DNA from: an uncultured Pluralibacter sp.
GTDB lineage: Bacteria; Pseudomonadota; Gammaproteobacteria; Enterobacterales; Enterobacteriaceae
NCBI RefSeq assembly: GCF_913775985.1
Contig: NZ_CAJYMB010000160.1
Location: 1 to 62,382, forward strand
DNA: 62,382 nucleotides
Direction of reading: 5' to 3'
Numbering within the stretch: the stretch's first letter is position 1; each line of letters opens with the position of its first letter. The notes under the pieces are model-generated. The model was not told the origin of the DNA. It saw only the letters and a list, made by a program, of their open reading frames with translations, and ran no database searches. Below are positions 45,257-54,266 of the stretch, in pieces. Made by a program: the position numbers and the translations under genes.

Positions 45257-46510
45257 ATGTTAAAGCGTGAAATGAACATTGCCGATTATGATGCCGAATT
45301 ATGGCAGGCTATGGAGCAAGAGAAAGTACGTCAGGAAGAGCACATCGAACTGATCGCCTCCGAAAACTACACCAGCCCGCGCGTAATGCAGGCCCAGGGT
45401 TCTCAGTTAACCAATAAATACGCTGAAGGCTACCCGGGCAAGCGCTACTACGGCGGCTGCGAATACGTTGATATCGTTGAGCAGCTGGCTATCGACCGCG
45501 CGAAAGAGCTGTTTGGCGCCGATTACGCCAACGTCCAGCCGCACTCAGGATCTCAGGCTAACTTTGCTGTTTATACCGCGCTGCTGCAGCCGGGTGACAC
45601 CGTGCTGGGTATGAACCTGGCGCAGGGCGGCCACCTGACGCACGGCTCCCCGGTAAACTTCTCGGGCAAGCTGTATAACATCATCCCTTATGGCATTGAT
45701 GAGTCAGGCAAAATTGACTATGACGATATGGCTAAGCAGGCGCAGACCCACAAGCCGAAAATGATCATCGGCGGCTTCTCTGCTTACTCCGGCATTGTCG
45801 ACTGGGCAAAAATGCGCGAAATCGCCGACAGCATCGGTGCATACCTGTTCGTTGATATGGCCCACGTAGCAGGCCTTATCGCCGCTGGCGTCTACCCGAA
45901 CCCGGTTCCGCATGCGCACGTGGTTACCACTACCACCCACAAAACCCTGGCTGGTCCGCGCGGCGGCCTGATCCTGGCGAAAGGCGGCAGCGAAGAGCTG
46001 TATAAGAAACTGAACTCCGCCGTTTTCCCAAGCGCGCAGGGCGGCCCGCTGATGCACGTTATCGCCGCCAAAGCCGTGGCGCTGAAAGAAGCGATGGAAC
46101 CGGCGTTCAAGGTGTACCAGCAGCAAGTTGCGAAGAACGCCAAAGCGATGGTGGAAGTGTTCCTGAACCGCGGTTACAAAGTGGTTTCCGGCGGCACAGA
46201 AAACCACCTGTTCCTGCTGGATCTGGTGGATAAAAACCTGACAGGTAAAGAAGCCGACGCCGCGCTGGGCCGCGCTAACATTACCGTTAACAAAAACAGC
46301 GTGCCGAACGATCCGAAGAGCCCGTTTGTCACTTCCGGGATCCGCATCGGCTCTCCGGCAGTGACTCGCCGCGGCTTTAAAGAAGCAGAAGTGAAAGAGC
46401 TGGCGGGCTGGATGTGCGACGTGCTGGACAACATCAATGATGAAGCCACCATCGAGCGTGTTAAGGGTAAAGTGCTGGATATCTGCGCGCGCTTCCCGGT
46501 TTACGCCTGA
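45257..46510 (+). CDS. glyA: Serine hydroxymethyltransferase GlyA
   Basis: PLP enzyme interconverting serine and glycine with tetrahydrofolate, the main one-carbon source. The PLP lysine is in [16 protein letters not shown] (near 229); [14 protein letters not shown] and FVDMAHVAG are present. The block [10 protein letters not shown] carries Gln at 123 where E. coli has His, but the ring-stacking His126 is kept. ATG 45257 behind AGGAG gives 417 aa, the E. coli length. Confidence 0.98.
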   Translation: MLKREMNIADYDAELWQAMEQEKVRQEEHIELIASENYTSPRVMQAQGSQLTNKYAEGYPGKRYYGGCEYVDIVEQLAIDRAKELFGADYANVQPHSGSQANFAVYTALLQPGDTVLGMNLAQGGHLTHGSPVNFSGKLYNIIPYGIDESGKIDYDDMAKQAQTHKPKMIIGGFSAYSGIVDWAKMREIADSIGAYLFVDMAHVAGLIAAGVYPNPVPHAHVVTTTTHKTLAGPRGGLILAKGGSEELYKKLNSAVFPSAQGGPLMHVIAAKAVALKEAMEPAFKVYQQQVAKNAKAMVEVFLNRGYKVVSGGTENHLFLLDLVDKNLTGKEADAALGRANITVNKNSVPNDPKSPFVTSGIRIGSPAVTRRGFKEAEVKELAGWMCDVLDNINDEATIERVKGKVLDICARFPVYA

Positions 46511-46532
46511 TTTTTACATCTTAGAGTGTGTT

Positions 46533-46558
46533 AAAAAGGCCGCGAAAGCGGCCTTTTT
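46533..46558 (+). terminator. glyA terminator
   Basis: Stem AAAAAGGCCGC / GCGGCCTTTTT with a GAAA loop, T run included. It insulates glyA from the AT-rich gene pair downstream on the opposite strand. Confidence 0.94.
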
Positions 46559-46609
46559 GTTGGGGTGATGCGTACCCATTCGATAGAACGATGCCAGTTA
46601 AGATTTATG

Positions 46610-47017
46610 CTAACGCTTTTCAATGAATGTTAATTTTAGTACGCGACCCTCAGTAGCTATATACGCGCTTTTATTCGAACCACTCAGAGCCCACCGACTT
46701 CCAAATACCGGATCGGCAATTTCACTATATCCTGATGATCTTAAATAATTAATTAAAATATTTTTATTGACACTGCCGCTATATTCGATCTCTTCTATTT
46801 GTGGCGCACTACCATCTGCTGTCCGATAATGAATAATCGCGCCGCTGCTCAGCATTGGAGCATTTATAACTTCGTTTGAAGCGAGTAATTTAAAGCTAAG
46901 CCAGTCATTACGTGTATAGTCGACGCTGTCCGCAAGCGCGATTGATAATATTTTATAAGTCAATATTACAGTAGCCAATAAGCTAACAGCCATTAGCCAT
47001 CTTATTAATTTTTTCAC
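46610..47017 (-). CDS. Hypothetical small membrane-anchored protein
   Basis: 135 aa, not recognised. An N-terminal hydrophobic helix (residues 5-29, IRWLMAVSLLATVILTYKIL) precedes a ~100-residue polar domain, so it is probably an inner-membrane protein with a periplasmic domain. It starts with GTG at 47017, which shares GTGA with the stop of the upstream gene, and has AAGGAG inside that gene, so translation is coupled. Base composition is visibly more AT-rich than all neighbours, suggesting acquisition. Possible roles such as an immunity protein or accessory factor for its partner are guesses. Confidence 0.65.
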   Translation of the reverse strand: MKKLIRWLMAVSLLATVILTYKILSIALADSVDYTRNDWLSFKLLASNEVINAPMLSSGAIIHYRTADGSAPQIEEIEYSGSVNKNILINYLRSSGYSEIADPVFGSRWALSGSNKSAYIATEGRVLKLTFIEKR

Positions 47018-47718
47018 GATAGCTCCTTTGTTGGGATTACACCCAGATTTAAATGAATGCCGCTATCAGTAATGATGCTGACGATATCGTTATTGAAACT
47101 ATTATACGGAGTTATCGATGTCATGAAAGAGGGCAGTAAGCCATAAAATGGTTTCGCTTTTTTATGTAAGGATGGGTCCGGAAACAACAGTGGGCGGAAA
47201 AGTTTATTTTTATAATTGCCAATAGCACCATAGTGATCCCACCGCCTTAGCGCATCTTGTTGACTGACAATTCTCAGGTGTGAAAAATAGTTCATTGGCC
47301 TCGTTACCCGGTAGAAACCAAGGAGATCTGAAACTAAATCCTCAGCGCTGAATCCACTGTCGGTGGCCCAACTAAAAGGGAAAGATGCCTGAAGATTTTC
47401 AAATCGAAGAGCAGTCCTCATCATTATTGCAAGAATAATACTGTATTTAGACTCCTGACTCCGGCCTTTTTTTATACTCCAGCGAGCATGAGCCCCGACG
47501 CCGAATCGTCGACCATATTTAGACATAGACTGAGAGTAAGTGATAGTATAACGGGGATCAGGAGAGTTTTCACCGGTATCAAATTGCTTGAGGATATTGA
47601 TAATGTCTGTTCCTGCTGCATGGCCAAGATCAATCCACCCTAGTATTTCTGAGTAAACCAAGCCATATTTAGCGTTGGCTATACTCGAAATATTGATAAT
47701 ATCGCTTCTTTTACTCAT
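47014..47718 (-). CDS. Hypothetical protein, possibly DUF4056-like
   Basis: 234 aa with no signal peptide or membrane helix. The segments LGWIDLGHAAGTD, HARWSIKKGRSQESKYSIIL and GFSAEDLVSDLLGFYRVTRP remind me of DUF4056 family proteins (conserved His in DLGH, then an F-S-x-E-D-L-x-S-x-L-L-G box), but I cannot confirm this. It is the first gene of a two-gene AT-rich unit between glyA and yphA, overlapping the next gene by 4 nt. No transposase or terminal repeat was found. Function unknown. Confidence 0.65.
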   Translation of the reverse strand: MSKRSDIINISSIANAKYGLVYSEILGWIDLGHAAGTDIINILKQFDTGENSPDPRYTITYSQSMSKYGRRFGVGAHARWSIKKGRSQESKYSIILAIMMRTALRFENLQASFPFSWATDSGFSAEDLVSDLLGFYRVTRPMNYFSHLRIVSQQDALRRWDHYGAIGNYKNKLFRPLLFPDPSLHKKAKPFYGLLPSFMTSITPYNSFNNDIVSIITDSGIHLNLGVIPTKELS

Positions 47719-47920
47719 TAATCATTCCATTGATATAGATACTTTTTCGTATGTTACTTTATCGATAGTGAGCAGTCATAGTGATAACGTGGATTTTCAG
47801 ATAATTCTATGGCTTTTGTGATTCTTTATAAGGTTTTAAATAACATGAATGATTAATAACAAGTGATGAAAATATTCAGCAGAGCCAGCAATATCTTCCT
47901 GACGAAGATCAACCAAAGTC

Positions 47921-47946
47921 TGACGGGAATGCAGACATTCCCGTCA
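47921..47946 (-). terminator. Hairpin after yphA, probable terminator
   Basis: TGACGGGAATG / CATTCCCGTCA is a perfect 11-bp stem with a 4-nt loop, 30 nt beyond the yphA stop; the following tract on the transcribed strand is only weakly T-rich. The rest of 47719-47976 is AT-rich and contains no feature I can support. Confidence 0.7.
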
Positions 47947-47976
47947 ATAATACAAAACACCTTGTCGTCGGATTTT

Positions 47977-48399
47977 TTAACGTCTGTCCAGCGACCACGC
48001 TCCCGGCCCAACTATAGCCAGCAGTAAAAAGGCGGCTGCGATACTGATGTTCTTATAGAAGTTAATCATATTTGCCGGAACATCAGCCGCGGCCATATTC
48101 CAGTAGTGGTGGCCGATGACTGCTGTACCGAGCGTATAGAAAATAAAGATCACCGCCAGCGGGCGAGTAAAAAAGCCGAGAATAATCAGAATGGCAACCG
48201 GGACTTCCATAATCACGGCGATAGCGGCGGCCAGGGCAGGCATTGGCGCGCCTACTGAAGCCATATACTCAACCGTACCGCTAAAGCCGGTCATTTTTGG
48301 AATACCGAAGATAAGAAATAGCGCGACGACGCCGATACGGGCGACAAGCAGCAACAGCGGGCGCGAAGCGCCGAAATCGAAATAGCGAAGAGCGTTCAT
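47977..48399 (-). CDS. yphA: DoxX-family inner membrane protein YphA
   Basis: 140 aa with four membrane helices, DoxX family. The block [24 protein letters not shown] and the ending GAWSLDRR match E. coli YphA nearly residue for residue as I recall. In E. coli it begins the yph cluster next to glyA; here it also borders the sugar locus, but 98 nt separate it from the isomerase gene, so it may have its own promoter. Biochemical role unknown. Confidence 0.9.
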   Translation of the reverse strand: MNALRYFDFGASRPLLLLVARIGVVALFLIFGIPKMTGFSGTVEYMASVGAPMPALAAAIAVIMEVPVAILIILGFFTRPLAVIFIFYTLGTAVIGHHYWNMAAADVPANMINFYKNISIAAAFLLLAIVGPGAWSLDRR

Positions 48400-48497
48400 G
48401 ACGTATCCTTGTAAAGGGTTAACAGTTCAAAAATAAGCCACTCTTTTACTTTTCGCCATTCGCCAGCCTGCTGCAGTGAAAATAAATGATTAAGTTC

Positions 48498-49094
48498 TTA
48501 CTGACCGCGCAGGGTTAAGCCTACGTCTCCGCCGGGATGTACTCCCAGCAGCGTCTCTTTTGAATAACCGCTCTCCTGCATCAGGCAGACGCAGGCGGCG
48601 TCAAAAATAGCCAGCAGCAGCACAATTGAGGTGGTCGCCAGCATATTGAGCGGGTCGGCCTCCTCCCTGACGCCGGTTGAGATAACCAGCGATGCGGCGC
48701 GGGCGATAGCGGAGTCGGGATTTTCGGTGACCGCCAGCAGCGAAACGCCTCTGGTCACCAGCCCCGGCAGCAGACGGGTCAGCTCGTCGGAGTTGCCGCC
48801 GCGTGAGATCATGATAAGCAGGTCGTCAGCCTGTAAAAATCCCAAATCACCGTGGGCGGCATCGGTGGCGCTCAGATAGATAGCGGGCCGCTCCACGCAG
48901 GCCAGCATGTGGGCGATTTTTCGCGCCGCAATGCCCGAGGTGCCCACGCCGGTCACCACTATTTTGCCTTTACAGCCGCGCAGCGCCGCCATCAGCAACT
49001 GCCAGCGCTGTTCGTCGAGATGGTTATTAAGCCCCGCCAGCGCCCGGCTGTAGAGCTGCCAGGTTGCGCTGGCCTGCTGCCACGAGGTGCTCAT
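48498..49094 (-). CDS. SIS-domain sugar-phosphate isomerase, KpsF/GutQ-like without CBS domains
   Basis: 198 aa, a single SIS domain similar to arabinose-5-phosphate isomerases KdsD/GutQ but lacking their two C-terminal CBS domains. DAAHGDLGFL and GVHPGGDVG match KdsD segments. Aligned by eye with E. coli KdsD, Glu111, Glu152 and His193 are kept (E104, E145, H186), but catalytic Lys59 in GMGKSG is replaced by Thr52 in GVGTSG. It could be a D-arabinose-5-P isomerase, a 6-phospho-3-hexuloisomerase-like enzyme or a divergent activity. It follows the kinase gene with an ATGA overlap and GGAGG. Last gene of the ABC-kinase operon. Confidence 0.85.
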   Translation of the reverse strand: MSTSWQQASATWQLYSRALAGLNNHLDEQRWQLLMAALRGCKGKIVVTGVGTSGIAARKIAHMLACVERPAIYLSATDAAHGDLGFLQADDLLIMISRGGNSDELTRLLPGLVTRGVSLLAVTENPDSAIARAASLVISTGVREEADPLNMLATTSIVLLLAIFDAACVCLMQESGYSKETLLGVHPGGDVGLTLRGQ

Positions 49095-50731
49095 ATATCC
49101 TCCTTCATCAGCTGGCGGTACTTCATATGATCGTTATACATCTCGTGGAACACCCGGTATTTGCGATCGTAATACTGCTTGATGCGGTTGGTCTGCGGCG
49201 TCACCGTCTTGCCAATCCGGCTCATGGCCGACATCGCTTCGGGAAAAGTATCAAATACGTCGGCCGCCACGGTGCCCATCATCGCGCTGCCCAAAAGCAT
49301 TGCCTCGCTCTCTTCCGGCAGCAGCATGGCGCAGCCGGTAGCATTAGCGTGCTCCTGTACAAAAACCGGGTTTTTAGTACCGCCGCCGCTGGCCATTACC
49401 GTATCAATGGCGTAACCGCTTTGATTCATGGTTTCGATAATATGCCGTGTCCCCAGAGCGATAGCCTGGATGGTGGCGAGATACTGCAGCGCCATATCTT
49501 CCGGCGTGCGGGAAAGCTTCAGGCCGCTGATAGCGCCGGTCAGGGTTGGATTGGCGCGGGGCGAGCGATTGCCGTGGAAGTAGGGGAGGATATGCATATC
49601 CTGAGTTAAAAAAGCGATATTCTCAGGCTCGCCGGCCATTTTGCGCAGCAGCGCATTAAGCACCTCGTAGATGGTTTTGCCCTGGCTTTTGGCCTGCGCC
49701 ATCAGCGTTTCGCAGCAGGGATGGGACTGAATAATATGGTCAATAAGCGCCCCGGTGGCCGACTGGCCGCCTTCATTAAGCCAGTATCCCGGCAGCACCG
49801 CGGAGTAATACGGTCCCCAGACGCCGCTAATAAAGCGCGCCTCTTCAGAGATAGCCATGTGCCCGGTTGAGGTTCCGCCAATCAGCGCGATGCGGCGGTC
49901 GAAATCCGCCACTTCGCCGGTAACGCCGCAGGCGCCGAGCGTGCCCAGCGTGCCCGCATGGGCGTCAATGATCGACACGCTGACTGCGGTGCCGGGAATA
50001 AGTCCCATCTCTGACGCCGCGCGCTGGCTCAGCCCGCGCCCGAGCGGCTCGCCCATGGTTTTGACGTAGCGGCCAATCTTCTCCGCGTCGTGCTCCAGCA
50101 GATCCTCAAGCCCTATCTGGCGAAAATAGCTCGCGTCCCAGCGGTCTTCGTGTCCCATATAGGTCCACTTGCACACCGTGGAGCACAGCGAGCGGGTATC
50201 GTCGCCGGTAGCGCGCCAGGTCAGAAAATCGGGCAGATCGAAATAGTAGCCGGCGTTGGCCCAGGTATTCGGCATGTGCTGCTTGAGCCACAAGAGCTTG
50301 GGCGTCTGCATCTCCGGAGAGATAATGCCGCCTACGTAATCCAGCACCCGGTGGTGCAGGGCGTTGATCCTGTCTGCCTGGGCAATGGCCCGATGATCCA
50401 TCCACACAATGATGTTCTGCTCGCCGCGCCCGGTGGGGCTCACCGTCAGCGGCTTGCCCTCTTTATCCAGCACCACCAGCGAGCAGGTGGCGTCAAAGCC
50501 AAGCCCCTTCACCTGAATAGGATTGATATCGGACTGGTTTATCGCATCGCGCACCGCGTTACACACCGCCTGCCAGATATTGTCCGACGACTGCTCCACG
50601 AAATCCGCCTGCGGGCGGTAAATCTCGATGGCCCGGCTGGCCTGGCCGACCATCCTGCCGTTCAAATCGAAAATGCCCGCTCTTGCGCTGCCGGTGCCGA
50701 CATCCACGCCAATAAAATAACTCGCCATCAT
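49091..50731 (-). CDS. FGGY-family carbohydrate kinase, D-ribulokinase-like
   Basis: 546 aa. Strong resemblance to the eukaryotic FGGY/Ydr109c D-ribulokinases: VWMDHRAIAQADRIN, YVGGIISPEMQTPKLLWLKQ, SLCSTVCKWTY, SIIDAHAGTLG and PYFHGNRSPRANPTL line up with the human protein as I remember it. The N-terminal ATPase motif is GVDVGTGSARAGIFD; the C-terminal ATP site is MASGGGTKNPVFVQEHA. Likely reaction: ATP-dependent phosphorylation of D-ribulose or a related ketose. The initiator is ATG 50731 or 50728. It lies 13 nt after the second permease and overlaps the isomerase by 4 nt. Confidence 0.88.
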   Translation of the reverse strand: MMASYFIGVDVGTGSARAGIFDLNGRMVGQASRAIEIYRPQADFVEQSSDNIWQAVCNAVRDAINQSDINPIQVKGLGFDATCSLVVLDKEGKPLTVSPTGRGEQNIIVWMDHRAIAQADRINALHHRVLDYVGGIISPEMQTPKLLWLKQHMPNTWANAGYYFDLPDFLTWRATGDDTRSLCSTVCKWTYMGHEDRWDASYFRQIGLEDLLEHDAEKIGRYVKTMGEPLGRGLSQRAASEMGLIPGTAVSVSIIDAHAGTLGTLGACGVTGEVADFDRRIALIGGTSTGHMAISEEARFISGVWGPYYSAVLPGYWLNEGGQSATGALIDHIIQSHPCCETLMAQAKSQGKTIYEVLNALLRKMAGEPENIAFLTQDMHILPYFHGNRSPRANPTLTGAISGLKLSRTPEDMALQYLATIQAIALGTRHIIETMNQSGYAIDTVMASGGGTKNPVFVQEHANATGCAMLLPEESEAMLLGSAMMGTVAADVFDTFPEAMSAMSRIGKTVTPQTNRIKQYYDRKYRVFHEMYNDHMKYRQLMKEDI

Positions 50732-50744
50732 TATTCTCCCGAAA

Positions 50745-51698
50745 TCAGGCTTTACGATTCTGTAATGCGATAAAGAGGATCAGTACCGCGCCCCACAGGG
50801 CCATGGTCAGGTAGCTGCTGATCCCCAGCAGATTAAAGCCGCTCTCCAGCATCTGCAGGACGATCAGCGCCAGCACCAGCCCGACGATGCGGCCAAAACC
50901 GCCGTCCGGGTTAATGCCGCCCAGGACCGAGGCCAGGATAGTCACCAGCAGATAGGATTCGCCGTAGCCGGCCTTCGCTGAATTAAACTTGGCCATCATC
51001 AGGATCGCCGCCAGCCAGCCCAGCAGGGCCGATATGACATATACCGCCACCTGCACCCGCGCAGTATTAACGCCGCTGTAGCGTGTCGCCTGTTCGTTGG
51101 AGCCTACCAGATACAGGCTGCGGCCCAGAGTGGTGCGCTCCAGCAGCACCCACAGTAAAATCGCCACCAGCACGAACAGCAGTAGCGCCACCGGAATACC
51201 GCCCAGCGAAGCGTTGCCCAGATACTGAATGGCCGCCGGAAAACCGGAAATGACCGTGCCGTTTGAGAGCAGAACATTGAGCCCGGAAAGCAGGGTCATG
51301 GTGCCAAGGGTGGCAAGTATTGGCGACACTCCAACCCAGGCAATTAGCATTCCGTTTAACGTGCCTATAGCGACCGCCAGCGCGGCACCCGCCAGCAGCG
51401 CCAGCGCCAGGAACAGCGGGTTGTCCGGGTGGCTGACGATAATGGCCGCCATCACCAGCGAGCAGGCGTTGGCCCCGGCAATAATCGACAAATTAATGCC
51501 GCCGGTAAGCATGGTCATTCCCATGCCCAGCGCCAGCATACCCAGCACCGGCAGCTGCGATCCCATTGACTGGAAGTTGGCGATGCTCAGAAAGCGGCTG
51601 CCCAGCAGCAGGGAGAAAATCACCGCTACCGCGACAATGATCAGGCACTGCAGGCGGATAATGGCATCGCCGGGCAGGGCGCGCGCAAGGGTTCTCAT
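50745..51698 (-). CDS. Sugar ABC transporter permease (second)
   Basis: 317 aa, BPD_transp_2 (ribose/LsrC-LsrD type) inner-membrane permease with 8-10 helices. The motif VTILASVLGGINPDGGFGRIVG is the ATPase-contact EAA-like loop of this family. ATG 51698 follows AGGAGATTTAAC; the upstream frame adds 11 unlikely residues. The gap to the preceding permease gene is 1 nt, indicating a heteromeric permease pair as in Lsr or Rha transporters. Confidence 0.9.
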   Translation of the reverse strand: MRTLARALPGDAIIRLQCLIIVAVAVIFSLLLGSRFLSIANFQSMGSQLPVLGMLALGMGMTMLTGGINLSIIAGANACSLVMAAIIVSHPDNPLFLALALLAGAALAVAIGTLNGMLIAWVGVSPILATLGTMTLLSGLNVLLSNGTVISGFPAAIQYLGNASLGGIPVALLLFVLVAILLWVLLERTTLGRSLYLVGSNEQATRYSGVNTARVQVAVYVISALLGWLAAILMMAKFNSAKAGYGESYLLVTILASVLGGINPDGGFGRIVGLVLALIVLQMLESGFNLLGISSYLTMALWGAVLILFIALQNRKA

Positions 51699-51699
51699 G

Positions 51700-52686
51700 T
51701 TAAATCTCCTTCGCCAGTTTGCGTTTCTCATTCCACGCCGTCGCGCTGATGCTCACCAGAATAATGGCGCCGCTGAACACCGGGTGCCAGTACGAGGAAA
51801 TCCCGAGCAGCGTCATGCCATTTTGTAAAAAGGCCAGCAGGGTCACGCCGAGCAGGGTACCGGTTAAGGTACCGCGCCCGCCGCTCATGCTGGTACCGCC
51901 CAGCACCACGGCGGCCAGCACCGTTAATTCAAAACCGAGCAGGGAGTTAGGCGCCACCGACTGGGTTATCTGCGCCTGCACCACCGCGGCGACGCCGGCC
52001 AGAATGCCCATATAGCCGTACACGCAAAAATGCAGCTTCAGCAGATTCAGTCCCAGGCGCGACGCCGCGTCGCGGTTGCCGCCCATGGCATAAATCTGCC
52101 GGCCCAGCCGGGTAAAGTTCATCAGTAATGCGGTGGCGATAATTACCGCCGCAAGGCACAGTAGCGGCAGGGTAAGACCGTAGTCGTAGCCGTCGGCAGC
52201 GGTGAATGTGAACCAGCTGATGCCGTTCATAAACCAGTCCGGGAAGCCGTACAGCCAGGTGCCTTTAGTGGCATATACCAGCAGGCCGTAATACACGTTG
52301 AGAGTGGCGATAGTAATGATGATTGCCGGAACCCGCAGCCACCACACCAGCAGCCCGTTAATCATGCCCAGCGCCAGCCCGACGACAATCGCCAGTCCCA
52401 GGGCCAGCGCAAAATTGCCTCCGTGGGCGATAACCCAGCTCGCCATCGCGTACTGGGCGATGGCGGTGGTGGCGGGAAAAGAGATATCGATGCCGCCGGA
52501 AATCAGCACCACGAACAGGCCGCAGGCGAGGATGCCGAGGATCGCGTAGCTGGTGGCAACATCGGTCAGGTTACCCAGCGTTAAAAATTCGTCAGTGTTG
52601 ATCCCAAGCCCAACGGCCAGGACGACGATCAGCAGCCCGAGCCAAAATTCATGTTGCCCGAGCAGGCGAGAGAAACCGCTATTCAT
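51700..52686 (-). CDS. Sugar ABC transporter permease (first)
   Basis: 328 aa, same family as the next gene (BPD_transp_2). LTVLAAVVLGGTSMSGGRGTLTGTLLG is the family coupling loop; about ten hydrophobic segments. The start MNSGFSRLLGQHEFWLG at 52686 overlaps the ATPase gene by 8 nt. With the following permease it forms the transmembrane channel of the importer. Confidence 0.9.
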   Translation of the reverse strand: MNSGFSRLLGQHEFWLGLLIVVLAVGLGINTDEFLTLGNLTDVATSYAILGILACGLFVVLISGGIDISFPATTAIAQYAMASWVIAHGGNFALALGLAIVVGLALGMINGLLVWWLRVPAIIITIATLNVYYGLLVYATKGTWLYGFPDWFMNGISWFTFTAADGYDYGLTLPLLCLAAVIIATALLMNFTRLGRQIYAMGGNRDAASRLGLNLLKLHFCVYGYMGILAGVAAVVQAQITQSVAPNSLLGFELTVLAAVVLGGTSMSGGRGTLTGTLLGVTLLAFLQNGMTLLGISSYWHPVFSGAIILVSISATAWNEKRKLAKEI

Positions 52687-54187
52687 TGATGACCTCCACG
52701 ACCTTTGCAATCTCCTCTTCCGTGCAGCGGTGAGGGTTGAACTCCGCTACCAGCCGGCCCCGGCGCATCACCAGCACCCGGTGGCTGTTGTAGTAGGCCT
52801 CCGGGATCTCGTCGCAGATCATCAGTACCGCCATGCCCTGCTCGGCCAGATCTCGGGCGATCTGATAGATGCCCTCTTTATTGGCGATATCGACGCCGAC
52901 GGTCGGAGAGTCGAGGATCAGGATCTGCGGGCGGGTGGCGACCCATTTGGCAATCGCAATGCGCTGGGCGTTGCCGCCGGAGAGCGTTTTAACCGGCAGC
53001 TGCGGATCCGAGACTTTGATATTCAGATCGCGGATCAGGCCCTCTACCAGCGCGTCTGCTTTCGCTCTGTCGAGCAATCCGCTGCGGGTGTGCAGCTGGT
53101 CAAACACCGTCACCAGCGTATTGTCATAGATGGATTGCTCCATGATGAGGCCCTGGGTGAGGCGATCTTCCGAGACATAGCCAATACCGTGCTTAATGGC
53201 ATCGTGATTGTTCCTGAAGCTGACGCGGTTTCCGCCGATCCACATTTCGCCGCTGTCGGGATGCGTCATGCCGAACAGGCTCAGGCACAGCTCCGTGCGC
53301 CCGGCGCCCAGCAGGCCGACGATCGACACTATCTCGCCGCCGCACAGCGAAAGGTTAATGTCCTGGTATTTGCCTTTGCGGCTGAGGTTGCGGAGTTCCA
53401 GTATCGGCACTTGATCGACTGAGGGCTCTTCCGGCAGCGGGCTGTAGTGAAAGCGCTGCCCGGTCATCAGGAAGGCCAGCTCGTGGCTGTCGAGATCCCG
53501 CGCGGGCCAGGTGCCAACCAGCTTGCCGTCGCGCATTACGCTGATCCGATCCGCGACTTCCATGACCTCATCCAGCCTGTGGCTGACGAACACCACGCAG
53601 ATGCCGGCGGCCTTCAGCTCGTTAACCACTTTCAGCAGGCCGTTGACTTCCTGGCGGGTCAGGGAAGCGGTCGGTTCATCCATGATGACCAGCCGCGCGT
53701 CGGCGGCGATCGCCCGGCAGATGGCGACCAGCTGCCTGTCGGCAATCGACAGCTTCTCCACTTTTTTATCGGGATCGATAGTGACGCCAATGCGCTGCAT
53801 CGCCGCCAGCGCCTGGCGCTTCATCGCCCCGCGGCGCACCCAGATATCGCCGCCGGGCAGGTAGCGGTTGACCGCAATATTTTCCGCCACGCTAAAGTTA
53901 GGGAATAGCGAGAGATCCTGGTAGATAACCTGGATCCCGTAATGGGAGGAGAGCTGCGGCGTCAGGTGGTGGAACAGTTTGCCGTCGAGCTGAATTTGCG
54001 CGCCTTTCTCCGGCTGGTAGACCCCGGAGATCACTTTAATAATGGTGCTCTTGCCGCAGCCGTTTTGTCCGGCCAGACAGTGAACTTCGCCCTTGTTGAG
54101 CGTAAGGTTCACATTATCCAGCGCCAGCACGCCCGGGAACTGCTTGCTGATCTGCTCAAGGGTGATAAATGCGGTGGTGTCCGGCAT
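52679..54187 (-). CDS. Sugar ABC transporter ATPase (two-domain, RbsA type)
   Basis: 502 aa with two nucleotide-binding domains. Domain 1 has Walker A GQNGCGKST and Walker B LVIMDEPTASLT with signature LSIADRQ; domain 2 has the degenerate Walker A GLLGAGRTE, signature LSGGNAQR and Walker B ILILDSPTVGVD. Degeneracy of the second site is usual in RbsA/MglA proteins. It is not close to E. coli YphE. ATG 54187 is chosen because AGGAG lies 8 nt away; TTG 54193 is too close to it. Confidence 0.93.
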   Translation of the reverse strand: MPDTTAFITLEQISKQFPGVLALDNVNLTLNKGEVHCLAGQNGCGKSTIIKVISGVYQPEKGAQIQLDGKLFHHLTPQLSSHYGIQVIYQDLSLFPNFSVAENIAVNRYLPGGDIWVRRGAMKRQALAAMQRIGVTIDPDKKVEKLSIADRQLVAICRAIAADARLVIMDEPTASLTRQEVNGLLKVVNELKAAGICVVFVSHRLDEVMEVADRISVMRDGKLVGTWPARDLDSHELAFLMTGQRFHYSPLPEEPSVDQVPILELRNLSRKGKYQDINLSLCGGEIVSIVGLLGAGRTELCLSLFGMTHPDSGEMWIGGNRVSFRNNHDAIKHGIGYVSEDRLTQGLIMEQSIYDNTLVTVFDQLHTRSGLLDRAKADALVEGLIRDLNIKVSDPQLPVKTLSGGNAQRIAIAKWVATRPQILILDSPTVGVDIANKEGIYQIARDLAEQGMAVLMICDEIPEAYYNSHRVLVMRRGRLVAEFNPHRCTEEEIAKVVEVINE

Positions 54188-54203
54188 CGACAATACTCCT
54201 GCT

Positions 54204-54221
54204 GGCGCCCCGCGGGGCGCC
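54204..54221 (-). other. 18-bp perfect palindrome between binding protein and ATPase genes
   Basis: GGCGCCCCGCGGGGCGCC is fully self-complementary and would fold into a very stable RNA hairpin between the binding-protein and ATPase genes, ending 16 nt before the ATPase start. Such elements commonly raise the binding-protein mRNA above that of the membrane components by blocking 3' exonucleases. Confidence 0.75.
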
Positions 54222-54266
54222 TGAACTATTCGGGGATACAGAAGATGGGGTGTGCGGGCCTGAGCC

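Noticed and set aside
45713-45720. GlyA His123Gln as a damaging substitution
   Set aside because: The functional His126 is kept, and Gln at this position occurs, as I recall, in other enterobacterial GlyA proteins.
46610-47718. Mobile element carrying the AT-rich gene pair
   Set aside because: No transposase, integrase, terminal inverted repeats or target duplication could be seen.
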